64,000 nt of DNA from Perilla frutescens (taxonomy: Eukaryota > Streptophyta > Magnoliopsida > Lamiales > Lamiaceae): assembly GCA_026008535.1 (NCBI GenBank), contig BRKX01000004.1, positions 42,908,501 to 42,972,500 of the forward strand. Reading direction: 5' to 3'. Of this stretch, positions 45,391 to 56,419 are shown in pieces (the stretch's first letter is position 1; the number at the start of each line of letters is the position of its first letter). Below the pieces are notes generated by a model. That model was given only the letters and a program-made list of their open reading frames with translations, was not told the DNA's origin and did no database searches. The position numbers and the translations under genes were made by a program.

Positions 45391-47700
45391 ATGGATGAGG
45401 AAGAAACAAAAAGAGTTAATGAGCAAGAACAATCTGCTGCAGCCACAGATTTCTCTGCTCAAAAAATAGCTGAGAATGATGAAAAATCAATCATCCTACT
45501 GCCATTGCAGGATTCTAAGCCGCCTCCCACTACTTTAAGTATTTCTTTAAAAAATAAATTCTCTCTTTTTTCCTTTCCGAATCAAAATCGAAATTATTAT
45601 TAGACTGTGTTATTTAACAATTATTTTTATTTAATTCTTTTGATAGGCGATGCAGCTGACTGCCATGTTGAAAAAACTGACCTGCTGCCAAAGAACAGGG
45701 GTAATTAAGTAATTTACATTATTTCATCAATGATCTCTATTGAATTATTGTTGTTGTCGTCGTCGTTGTTGTTGTTGTTGTTATGTACCTTGTTTTAATT
45801 TTTAGATGCTGGGCTTGCACAAGTTGAGATTGAGAAAAAATTGGCACTAATCAAAGCATGGGAAGAAAATGAGAAAACTAAAGCTGATAACAAGTGAGTT
45901 TCTTCTTGCTTTTCCAATTGTGTTTTCTTAGTTTTCCCTTTCTTGCTGTTATGTTATTCAGTTATCAGTTATGATATCCAAATTTTCACTAGGGAGGTCA
46001 ATCGTGCCAATTCGGGCTACATTTGTTTCGGGCTGAAATTTTTTGTCCTAATTCTAATCTTCGGGTTTGGCTAGTCCGTCCATGGGACTAGTAAATTTAC
46101 AAAAATATAAAAATAAACAATAGAAATTCAGGTTATTTCAATCCACTTAAGTTCGGGCTAGTTCTATCAGGGCTGTCATGCTATTGTGTTCAGGCTAGAT
46201 TCCTTTCGGATTAGAGGCTGGATTCACATCCCTAATTTTTACACACGAAATCCTTTATTCCAAATAGAATTTTACCCTGGTTTGTGATTTTACTTCTTTT
46301 TTTTTTGGGATGGTTATGTTTCTCATTTAAGGCTATCATGATAATATGTCAAAGCTAATATCAAATATAAATCAAGAAATTATACCTCTACATGCTGCTC
46401 ATCCATAATAGACTACTTATTTTGCACAAATTATATTGATCAATTTCTTTTCTTCTATCCTAATTCTCGCTGACACTCTAACGGTCTAACCTCTACATAA
46501 TTCAGAGCATATAAAAAGTTATCTGCAATAGATGCTTGGGAGAATACTAAAAGAGCAGCTGTAGAAGCTCAACTTAAGCAGATTGAGGTAAGGAATAATG
46601 AACTTAGTTCGTGATGCTATCAGTCGAAACAAGTAGAGTTTTGCTGCTTATTGCCACTTGAAATCACTACTTATTGATTTACAGATTCTTGAAAAAAAAC
46701 TTGTTACATTAAGATTCTTGATATTGAAATTTTATGCTTTGGAAGCCTTTGTATGGTGTATTGGACCTCAAAACAGTGTAGATGAGTAACCTAAAACATT
46801 ATAGGATTATTATGATTTGAGCAACTGTTATTTCTCTCAATCTTCCCTAACCAATTATTGTTTATCGAGTTTAACATGCGTTCAACACTTCCTGTACTTC
46901 ATCCTGCATTGCATCAAGCTTGAAGTGGCGAATGCTAAAGCGACTGGCATAACTATTCTGCATTCACCATCAAGTTGTCGTATAAAGTTGAACGTGTAAA
47001 CTGATGCATGTGCATAGACATAGAAAGGGAGGCCGGCATAGTTTATCCCTTGTTAGAACCATGGACAAAATAGGCCAGGACTATTAAGATAAACTAAGCT
47101 GAAATGGAGCAGCAATTTTCTGCTGTCTCTTACTTCATTGTGTTGTTTTTTCCCTTTTAAAAAGAGGTTAGTGGCTAAGAAGATGAGCTTTATTCATAGT
47201 TCCAGCTATCTTATTCCAGAATTTGCTTTTATGCTTGTAGACTGTAGTTATGGAGCTTCTATTTCGTTTTCATGAAAACAGAATCTTTGAAAAAGTACTT
47301 CAGTTAATGTTCGATTGTGTTTGAAATACATTTGGATCATATTTATCTCGGAATTAGGATCTCTATTATGTATAAGCTAAACATTTGACTACCTTTGAAA
47401 TACAAGGCTTGTTTGAACCATATGACAGTTTGTCCTTAAAATTTGAGTTATTTGCATTGGAGGATTACTAAAGTTTCTATGAATACTCGACATGAACAGG
47501 AGAAATTTGAGAGGAAGAAGGCAGAATATGGAGAGAAGATGAAGAACAAGGTGGCTTTAGTTCATAAGGCAGCTGAAGAGAAGAGAGCGATGATTGAAGC
47601 TAATCGAGGCAAAGAATTTCTCACGGTGGAGGAAGCTGCAGCAAAATTTCGAACCACAGGGAGCACACCGAAGAAATCATGTGCATGCTTCAGCTACTGA
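45391..47700 (+). CDS. Remorin (group 1-like), five exons, 190 aa
   Basis: Remorins are plant-specific proteins of plasma-membrane nanodomains and plasmodesmata that affect signalling and microbe and virus movement. Exons are 45391-45538, 45647-45700, 45806-45893, 46506-46587 and 47500-47700. All introns begin GT and end AG, and phases join exactly to 573 bases including the stop. Residues 1-79 are the variable N-terminal region with short acidic and Pro-rich parts (SKPPPTT). Residues 80-190 are the Remorin_C coiled-coil domain (KLALIKAWEENEK, YKKLSAIDAWENTKR, KFERKKAEYGEKMKNK, EANRGKEFLTVEEAAAKFR). The end, KKSCACFSY, has Cys185 and Cys187, which fit the C-terminal membrane anchor and S-acylation site of remorins. 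Length fits group 1 (about 190-200 aa). Intron 3 carries a hAT MITE. The frame is intact. Confidence 0.95.
45990..46234. mobile_element. hAT-type MITE in remorin intron 3 (245 bp)
   Basis: The left end TAGGGAGGTCAATC and the opposite-strand right end TAGGGATGTGAATCCAGCC are Ac-like hAT termini. Flanking octamers ATTTTCAC (45982-45989) and ATTTTTAC (46235-46242) match at 7 of 8. The interior repeats TTCGGGCT phrases. Confidence 0.75.
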
Positions 47701-47964
47701 TTTTACCTTGCATTATGCATGGAGGAATTTCATGCAGCTATATAGGAATTTGCTGCTAGTCTGAGTAGTTCTGCATTTGATTGCTCATTTATGGTTATTT
47801 TTGGCCAATTTTTCTCTTCATTGCCTTAGGATTTAGTTGTGTTTTTGCTTGTTTATGTGAAAATTGTGGTACGTGGATCCCTTTGTATAGTTTATGATTT
47901 AGATACACTTAGAAAAATTACTCTTGCAGTTTTGGAACTGCACATGATATTTTATGTTTTGGGG

Positions 47965-48044
<80 letters not shown>

Positions 48045-48385
48045 CTGGTGTGATTAATATGCATAAATTAATTAATTATAAGGGATATATAATTGTATTT
48101 TTTGGTGTTTGGACTCTTCAAACTTTGACGATTTATGTTTTGTGCACATCAAATGTTGAAAGAAATGGGAATTGCGCATATTATATAAAATTTTAATGTG
48201 AAGTTTCATTTTGCTTTTATATTATTGTGTCCTGTGTTTCTACTAAAAAATAAAAAATAAAAATGCTCTTAGGTTTATTGTATTCTGTATTTTACAAGGG
48301 TATAATCTTTTATATTTTTTATATTCCTTAATTATCTCACATGTGAGTAAAACTTTGGTACTTTTTGGTGTATGTATTAGAGAGT
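47701..48385 (+). other. Remorin 3' flank with (TATC)n(TA)n microsatellite
   Basis: The remorin 3' untranslated region probably lies in the first few hundred bases. A compound microsatellite occupies 47967-48040: TATC units followed by a TA run. Frames at 47839-48196 are reading through it and are not genes. Confidence 0.75.
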
Positions 48386-49217
48386 GTTGCTATATACACT
48401 CCCAAATTTTCAATATACACCACTATTAAATTTAATTCAAAAATAAATTATTCATAATTTACTTAAATACCCTTTCATATTAAAAATATTTCATTCATTT
48501 ATAAACCAAAAGAAAAAAAGCCAACTTCTTCCCCACCCACCTTCTCTCTTCTCTCCCTCCACATTTCTGCAACCCCTCAGAAAACCAGTAGTTAGGAAGT
48601 CGGCTATAAGGATGTCACTCATAAATATTCCAATAAATTTATTGATATAGTTCTGAGTGTTATTTTTACATGTAAATATCTGATGTTATCGTTATTATTG
48701 ATTGAATTTTAACCATAATATCATCATTATTGATCCAAGGAAAACATATAAGTGGAATTTAATTTGTTATATCACCTTTGTTTTCTTGAAATTTTTCGTT
48801 TTTTCTTGAATTCACAGTTCCATCGAAAAATATTAATGTCCAACTTAAATAATAAATATGTTTTTTATGTTATAGTTCATAATATTATATAATATATCTA
48901 CCATTTAATTGGGAAATGTTAGACGACAAACTTCCATCCATGCAGTATGCCGGCGTCGACTAGCAGCATTGAGAAGAAGCCACAACTAGTTAATTCAGGT
49001 ATGGGCAGTAGAGTAGTCATGGTCGGAGTTGTCGGCAATGACGGTGGCAAATCTTTTTTGCTTTTCAATTGATTTAAAATGATTTTTTAACTTGGTGGGT
49101 AAAATTGGAAATGAGTGTAGTGTATAAAGTAAAAATAATTAGAAAAAATTTAAAAATTATGGTGTATTTAGTAAATGTGGTGTATAATGAAAAATTGGTG
49201 GTGTAAATAGAAACAAC
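48386..49217. mobile_element. Non-autonomous TIR element (about 830 bp)
   Basis: The left end GTTGCTATATACACTCCCAA leads to CAATATACACCAC. The opposite-strand right end begins GGTTGTTTCTATTTACACCA and leads to CATTATACACCAC. Flanks TATTAGAGAG and TATTAGAATG are similar, so a 9-10 bp target duplication with mismatches is likely. The interior has a CT-rich stretch (48525-48580) and no gene. Ends are approximate. Confidence 0.55.
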
Positions 49218-50068
49218 CATATTAGAATGTGTGAGATTATTTATCCTTATCGTTGGTTGAAATGTACTTATTTTATTGATTAGTAATCCCATTGGTGTTC
49301 TTTCATGATTTTCATTAGAGGTTAAATATTAATGATTGGCACCATATATACTAAAATATGGATCAGAAATTACGTTATAGTTCGAATAAATATTATTTGA
49401 AACATATATACTGTATATACATACATATATACATGTCAAACTCCACTATTTGAAAAATAAAAATAAAAAACTTAAGAATTTTTAGAAGTGTAACGCATAA
49501 GTGTAGGAATAAAATACAAAAATATTTTAGCCACATACAGGAATTTCTACGGCTTTTCCTTTTAGGATTTTTTGAAAATAAATTCGTGGAGTGAGTTAAT
49601 ATTATTATGACTTATGAAAAATTAAATCATATAAAGACCATACTGTGAGTGTCTTATTTGAGATCATTGCTATAAGTTCGATTTATGAAAAATCAAATAA
49701 TATAACAAATAATTTTTATTTTTATTTAGAAAATACAGTAAAAAAAAACAAAGAAATTTTGGACCAACAAATAAATATTCAAGAAATTGGGCCCTCTAAA
49801 AGGGTAATTTGTGAATGTGGAAATTAAGATGGTTTTTTTTTGCTTTCCAAATCTAGATTATATTTTTGCTAATTTTGTATATTCGTTTTGTTACACAAAA
49901 ATTCAAACCTAGGTATTTCCTAGTAACATATAGTACTAAACAATTCAAATACGAGACTAAAAACTTCCTAGAGAAACATTAAATATTTGGCATGGAAATA
50001 GCACACTGGTTATTGTTGACTGGAATATCTCTCCATTGTTGGTCTCCACTGAAATATTTGCTTCCTTT
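49218..50068. other. Upstream region of the LIM gene, no other gene seen
   Basis: AT-rich DNA. The 60-codon frame at 49645-49827 has no recognisable feature. Confidence 0.5.
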
Positions 50069-50081
50069 TCGTATATAAATT
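50069..50081 (+). promoter_or_regulatory. Candidate TATA box of the LIM gene
   Basis: TCGTATATAAATTCC at this position is a near-consensus TATA box about 300 bases before the start codon. The implied leader of roughly 270 bases is CT-rich and then A-rich before the ATG. Confidence 0.5.
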
Positions 50082-50378
50082 CCAATACATCTATTTTTAT
50101 AGCTGTTTCATTTTTCAATAAAAGTAGCTCTTCCACTCCATTTCCTTGATATCAGGCTAAATTCGTTTGCTCCCACTAATATTTTTCTCATCATTTCATT
50201 TTCAGCCTTATAACTCAAAACATTTTAAGAAGAAAAAAAAAGATTCATTTTTCAAAATGAAGAACACTCATCACTACTTGTGAACCTAAGAATCCGATCC
50301 AAAATATGTTCATTTCAAATTTTCATTTTTGAATTCAAGATTTGATTAATATATCCTCCTTTTTTGTCCCTTTGAAAA

Positions 50379-52522
50379 ATGGCGAGTTTTGGGACTACGC
50401 AGAAATGCAAGGCTTGTGATAAAACTGTACATTTTGCAGAGATGATGTCTGTTGATGGAATTCCATATCATAAGGCATGCTTCAAATGTAATCACTGCAG
50501 TGGACGTCTTTCTGTATGATTCTTCTTTAATTTTCTATAATTCAGTTAATTAGTTTTCTATTGTTCTTGTTGTTCATTCACACCATGTTCTTATTTTGGT
50601 TTATATTTGTTCTATCTTATATTTTATTGTACGTATGATATGTATACTTATAAGCGTTAGGTGGAATCACCGAATTGGTTAGAAAAATGTTACCCATATC
50701 ATGTATGTTTCCATACATTTCATTGTTAAGTTTTTGTGATTGGTTTGAGGCCGCAAGGCTCATGATGTGATTTTTATAAACTATTTTCGCAACATAGTTA
50801 GAGATTAAAGGATTGCACCATGTTTTTAGACATCGCGAAGTTTTTCCTCAATTCTCTGTTGAATTTTTCATGTTAAATCTAGTGATTATTTTTGTATTAT
50901 TCATTCATTGTCACTAGAACTGTGAAACATGCTGGAATATGAATTTAGAGGCTGAAAAATTGGACTGACCCAAACCAAAAATGTAATGGCCCATTGGACT
51001 CAGCCAGCCTGACAAGTTAAAACATTGCCCGACCTGACGGACCAACCTGAAAAGGCCCAACTATTTGGCAGGCCCACTTGCCTTTTTTGCAGCCTGAAAT
51101 AGTTTCGGGTCAGCTTGTCCAATTTTGGTCAGTAGCCTAAGAGCCTCCACAGTGGTGCTCACCCCATTTTTAGGAATATGTGTGTAACGTAACTGCCAAC
51201 TCTCCCAACTTCCTCCACTCTCTCCTCCACTTCACCAACTCTTTCAAAACTTCCTACGGTTGTGATGCTCTAATGGGCTTGGTCTAGATTGTCTAAAATT
51301 TTTGACAAATCTAATTGTGACCGATTTATAACACATTAAAAAAAACAATATTTCCTTCTTTTAAGAATCATTCTAAATCATTAATAGTCTAAAAAATTAA
51401 CAATTAGAATGTTATTTAATTTCCAGATGAGCACCTACTCAGCTGTGGAAGGACAACTATTCTGTAGGTCTCACTATGAACAACTCTGCAGAGAAAATGG
51501 AAGCTCTAACAAGTCTCCTGCTGCAAAACAAGGAGAACAGGTACATATATGTTACTATAAATTACTTAACCTATTATTAAATTTTATTTTTGAGTGAAAA
51601 ATAACCTATTTTTGTCAAACCTAATTTTAGTTATTTATTTGATAATTTAATGATGAAATGTAATTGCAGAAAACTCCCCCTAGTAAAGTCTCCTCCTTCT
51701 TCTCTGGCACCCAAGAAAAATGTGCAGCTTGCAAGAAGACGGTCTACCCATTAGAGAAGGTAATTAATTTCTTGAAATATTTTGTCAGTTTTTCACCATT
51801 CAATCACTACTTAGTAGTATATATACTATAATTGACCATGTCCATATTTCTATTTTTTTTTTGGTGATGAGGAAAAGTCGTAATTGTACCGAAAGGTGTG
51901 CTCTGCATTTATGTACATAGTAGACTACAAATCACGTGAAAGAAGAAAACTACTCTAGGAGAACTTGATTGTTGCAATGGGGGGTCAACCTAGCTAGAAA
52001 AGTGTTGGTGGAATTTAAATGCGATAATTTTAGCCACAAACTTATTCATTCAAGTACCATTGGACAACCCCAAAGGGGTACACGTTTCTATGTTTGATTC
52101 ATGTCCTTATGGATCAAGGCTAGGGAGTTGGAAACATTAAACAACTAAATAAAATATAATTAACTCTATCCTCAACTTGAAATTGGTTGTTAAAAAACTT
52201 GTTCCAACTCAACTAGATAAGCATAAATATTAATTTAGTAGATTGTTTACATATGCAGATAACAGTGGAGGGTGATTTCTACCACAAACAATGCTTCAAA
52301 TGTGCTCATGGAGGGTGCCTCATCACACCTTCATCCTATGCTGCATTGGATGGAACAGTCTACTGCAAACCACACTTTGCTCAGCTCTTCAAGGAGAAGG
52401 GCAGCTACTCCAATATCAGCAAGAAGAAAAATGCTGGCGATACCACACCCACTGACTCCGAGACCGAGCCCGACCCCAAGCCCGAACCCGAGCCCGAGCC
52501 CACTGAAGAACTTACAAACTAG
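50379..52522 (+). CDS. Two-LIM-domain actin-bundling protein (PLIM2/WLIM type), four exons, 200 aa
   Basis: Plant LIM proteins of this class bind and bundle actin filaments, and some also act in the nucleus. Exons are 50379-50513, 51427-51540, 51670-51759 and 52259-52522. All introns are GT-AG and phase 0, giving 603 bases with the stop. LIM1 has C10, C13, H31, C34, C37, C40, C58 and H61. LIM2 has C101, C104, H122, C125, C128, C133, C149 and H152, with the CX2CX17HX2CX2CX4CX15CX2H spacing typical of plant LIM2. The linker contains KVSSFFSGTQEKCAACKKTV, closest in my memory to pollen PLIM2 proteins. The acidic Pro/Glu-rich tail after residue 175 (EPDPKPEPEPEPTEE) also favours PLIM2 over WLIM. 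Intron 1 splits LIM1. The frame is intact. Pollen expression is inference. Confidence 0.93.
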
Positions 52523-52871
52523 GGGAAATATTTGTACACACATTTTTATAGCTTTCTTTATTTTTCCCATTGGATTCTTGTGAGGGGTCTGTATTTTTGT
52601 CGTATTTACTTTTTTGCATACATTGCTCATTTATATCTCTCAAGATGAGTAGTCTTAAATCTTAAATTGTTATATAGATATCACATTATATGGCGCTTAG
52701 GCGCTGTTACTTGTTTACCTTGAGTATAGTTTAATAAATGGATATATTAATTTGAGGATGATTTGTGCAATATGGATATATTTTTGCCTTTTTGGAGTTT
52801 ATCCCGAAGTTTACTTGATGTGTTTATATATATTCAAGATAACAACTATCAATCATGTGAATATATTTAAG
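52523..52871 (+). other. LIM gene 3' flank
   Basis: A probable 3' untranslated region follows the stop. A GGCGCTTAGGCGC palindrome lies at 52692-52704. No other gene was found. Confidence 0.5.
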
Positions 52872-54282
52872 ATAATAATTACAATTTAATTCTCAATGCT
52901 TGACTGTGTTTAACAAAAATAATCAAAGTTTAAATAAGGGGATTACTATTTGCACTACGAATATTACTCCTTGCACTTCATCTTCTCTATGCACTTGACA
53001 TTTTACTTTTTGCACCACATTATATTACTTATTTATCCCTCATTAAAAAATTATTTTAATTTTAGAAAAAAAAAACCTTCTTCTTCGAATTGCCGCCGTC
53101 TTCCCTACCACATTGGAACCACCAATGTCCTCTCTCCCTCCGCCTTCCCCACCTTCCCCTCCATCACCCAACAATCACTAATTTCTTCTCTTCCCCATCG
53201 GCAAACAAGTGAGCCTTATTTCACTAACACCATCAGCCGCCACCGCAACCTACCCTCCATTTTCTTTCAAATATAGAAAACTAGTTTAACTCTTCTTTAG
53301 CCATAAAAAATTTAGCAAATATGACCGAACTTTTATTTTCAAAAACTTTGCAAGGAGTTCGAAAACAAAATTTTCAAGCATGTTAAGGACATTTGAAACT
53401 TTGTTTTTGAATCTATTGTTCAGAAATTCTTGTTCGAATATCATTGTAGAAGTTTGACAATTATTTTTAGAATGTAAAAGAATGGTTCAAAAAATTATTT
53501 TCGAACTCATGGAAACCTTCGAAATATTCAGTTCGAACCACCCTCGAGGTCTAGATTTTTTTTTGAAGGAAGAGAGAGACGTTCATCTCGTCCCTAGCGG
53601 TGTTGCTATCGATGCAGCAACAACCATGAAATCACTTTATCTTCTTGGCCACTGGGATTGGGAATGTTGTGGAAGAAGAATGGAGCTATGGTGCGGATCT
53701 GAAGGGGTGGAGAATTAGAAAGAAGGGGGCGCTGGCAAATAAGGTTTTTGTTGTCATTGTTGCAGAAAGTCGGTGGAGAAGAATGAGAGGAGTAAGAAGA
53801 GTTCATTTCTTTCTTCCTTCTTTTAAGTTTAATTTATTTATTAATTAATTTGATTTTTTTATTTAATAAGGATATTTAAGTAATTTTATAATTAATTATT
53901 TTTGAATTAATTCATTTTGTGATGCAAATAGTATTTTTTATAGTGCAGATAGTCATTCCCTTAAATAATTACAAAATAATTCCCAATCTTTTCCCATTTT
54001 AACAAAAATTCTCCCGATATATTTTTCGAGGATTAACATGCCGATAATTTGACATATAAAGTTTTTGTTTCTAGAAGCATCTGACATCGAAACAAAATGA
54101 TGAACACGTAGTTCAATTTAATTTTAAAGACGAATGAGCATCCGTCAAATTTTCGGTTTGTCAATTGCCAGAAAAATCAATCGAGAGTATTTTTAAATGG
54201 GGAAAAATAGAAATTATTCAAATGTTTGGTTATTTTTGTTAAAACACCCAAATATTGAGAATTAAATTGTAATTTTCCATAT
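52872..54282. mobile_element. MITE of the 42471-42884 family, split by a nested element
   Basis: The left part (52872-52937) has ATTACAATTTAATTCTCAAT then TTTAACAAAAATAA. The right part (53961-54282) ends with the opposite-strand ATTACAATTTAATTCTCAAT, preceded by GTTTGGTTATTTTTGTTAAA. These match the two ends of the family member at 42471-42884, and the middle is interrupted by 52938-53960. Confidence 0.65.
52938..53960. mobile_element. Non-autonomous element (1023 bp) nested in a MITE, with 8-bp target duplication
   Basis: The left end is GGGGATTACTATTTGCACTA. The right end on the opposite strand is GGGAATGACTATCTGCACTA. The direct repeat TTAAATAA lies at 52930-52937 and 53961-53968. The interior is more GC-rich than its ends: a CT-rich block at 53080-53200 and a block at 53580-53800. 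The frames at 52950-53276 and 53482-53848 show no recognisable domain. No transposase was found. Confidence 0.72.
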
Positions 54283-54519
54283 GTGTATGTTATGAATGAT
54301 AAGAAGATGAACTTCTAAATATATTGACTAAAAAGCCATCCATGTCATATTATGATTAATTTTCAAAAAACTTAGCTAGCTACAATCTTCTTACATATAT
54401 CTCACTTGTGACATGTATGCTAAAATTTCTCTCTCCCCCATATATAACGAATTTCACTTATTCAAAAATAAAATCATTTACAAATATTACGCGTCACGGG
54501 AGATCCTTATAGTTGTAGG

Positions 54520-54752
54520 TAGGGGTGGCAAAAATGGTATGGTTTGATATTGGCCAGGTTGGACTGGCCCACAGTAAGGCATTAGCCTGATTGGGTGGCA
54601 CAAGTCCAATCTAAAAAGAAAAAAAGCTTTGATCCTATGGGCAGCCGATCCAGCCCGTTATTTGGCTCAGACTAGAGATCGGATTGGGCCGAACCGACCC
54701 ACTCTAACATAGTCGGCCTGATAGGCCAGGTTAGGCCACCCATTTTTACAGT
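54520..54752. mobile_element. Degenerate hAT-like repeat
   Basis: It starts TAGGGGTGGCAAAAATGG, an Ac-like hAT end, and has GGCC/CAGG-rich interior phrases. The far end (CCACCCATTTTTAC) is only loosely its inverse. AGTTGTA occurs on both sides. Confidence 0.45.
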
Positions 54753-54837
54753 TGTATCTGTAAGTAACACTTAAAGAGGTAGCATGGACTTTCACGGTAC
54801 AACTCTTAACATGAAATTGAGGCTCATCACTCACCAG

Positions 54838-54904
54838 TAGAGCTGTCAAATGGGTCGGCCCGACCCGAGCCCACAGGCTAACTTTTTTTTTCAGGTTGAG
54901 CTGG
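54838..54904 (+). mobile_element. hAT-like repeat fragment cut by the gypsy LTR
   Basis: TAGAGCTGTCAAATGGGTCG is a typical hAT-derived terminus followed by GGCCCGACCCGAGCCC. The sequence stops at the proposed LTR start (54905), consistent with the retrotransposon having inserted into it. Confidence 0.45.
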
Positions 54905-56260
54905 TGATAAACTCAGGATTTTCATGCATTTCGGGTGTGTTTCTACATGTATTTTGGATTGATTGCATGCGTTTTGTGACCTTTAGAGTTGAGTTAGTTT
55001 TAAGTTTGTGCGGTCACAGGTTTATCGAGTTTTGACAGGAAAACAACCAATTTCGGATGAGTTTTGAGGTACATGAAGTCAAGGGTGGAAATGAGTACTT
55101 AAGTCAAGATCAAGAAGGTGAAACCAAGCTGAAAACCAAAGTATCGGGTTGCACAAGGAGAGCACGGACCATGCTCCACCTTGCACGGATCGTGCTTCCC
55201 TCTCGGCCTGCTGTGTAATTTTAAAGCAAAAAAGTGCACGGACTGTGCTCTATAGAGCACGAAACGTGCTCAATTCGGTGATACCCGATGATTTCCTTAT
55301 TGGACCGGATCTTCTTTTCTTCCATGGGCTTCTATTTCCCCTACTATTTAAGGCCTTGCTTTGGATGAAATTGGTACCAATTTTTACCTTATTGAAGAGC
55401 AGAGAAAGCAAGAGACGCCGGAAGAACACAGAGATCAACTGATATCAGAGATTCAACACGACATAAGTTGTTTTATGATTTTTAGTTCATGTTACTCATG
55501 TTAGCTTTGTTTGTCTTGTTATTTTTCTTGGATTGTAATTCGACTATGAGAGGCTAAACATTTGAAGATTCTAAGGTTTTGCACAATTATAGATATTTGT
55601 GATTTCAATTAATAATATTGTTCCATTCCTTCATCTTCTTATGCTTCTTTGAATTATTTGTCTTGTGAATTTGTTCAGCCATCAAATGCACATGTATAGT
55701 TAATTAGTTATCACTCGAGAGAGGTTAATTAATTGACGGATTAAGAATTCATAACACGAACTTGCTAGCTTGCTAGATCGAGAGATTGGTGGTTATCATG
55801 AGAAGAATAAATCTTAGAATCATTTTGGAGTTAAACAACAAACTGAGATCGAGAGGTGAATTTTGGTGTTTAATCTACGTCTAGAACTTACTCGAGAGAG
55901 AGGGACTAGATACATTAGTGATTCTCCTGCAGATTTAGGAATTAAATTTGGTTTAATGTATTCATTGAAATTGTGAATTCCATAGGCATTTATTCTCTAG
56001 AATCCGTTTTATTCCTAGATTTTTCCACCTTATCAATTGCATTTTTGTTCTTCTTTTACATTGTTTATTTCACTTAATTTAATTAGTTAAAATATCAAAA
56101 CTCTGTTCCGATCATCTAGATAAAGTAGGATACTTGAAATTTGGTACTTATTCAAGTTACATAGTCAGTCTCTGTGGATATGACCTTGCTCATCATAATT
56201 TTACTACATTTACCTCGTACACTTGTGAGTAGTGTTTTTAATGAAATAAAATATCGAACA
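54905..56260 (+). repeat. 5' LTR of the second Athila-like element (about 1356 bp)
   Basis: The right end ATATCGAACA is fixed by the PBS that follows. The left end (TGATAAACTC) is inferred from the broken hAT repeat. It contains four near-palindromic GCACGGACNNTGCTC-type motifs (55154-55272). No matching 3' LTR is present in the window, so the length is provisional. Confidence 0.6.
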
Positions 56261-56266
56261 CGTTTT

Positions 56267-56284
56267 TGGCACCGTTGCCGGGGA
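56267..56284 (+). other. Primer binding site (tRNA-Asp type)
   Basis: TGGCACCGTTGCCGGGGA follows the LTR end by 6 bases. It matches the complement of the plant tRNA-Asp 3' end with one mismatch (A for G). Confidence 0.85.
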
Positions 56285-56419
56285 CTGGCATAATTCTAGC
56301 TGATATTTGATTTGATTATCTAGTTTTAATTTAGATTGTATATTTAGTGTTATTTTATTTAGTTTATTTATTTTTTGGTTTCTGCGGTGTTTGATTGTTC
56401 TAGTGTTAGCAGGTAGTTT

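Noticed and set aside
47839..48196. Tyr/Ile repeat proteins downstream of remorin
   Set aside because: They are translations of the TATC and TA microsatellite.
53482..53848. Two overlapping frames (78 and 67 codons) as a captured gene fragment
   Set aside because: No domain was recognised and the frames are short; kept only as a question about the 52938-53960 element.
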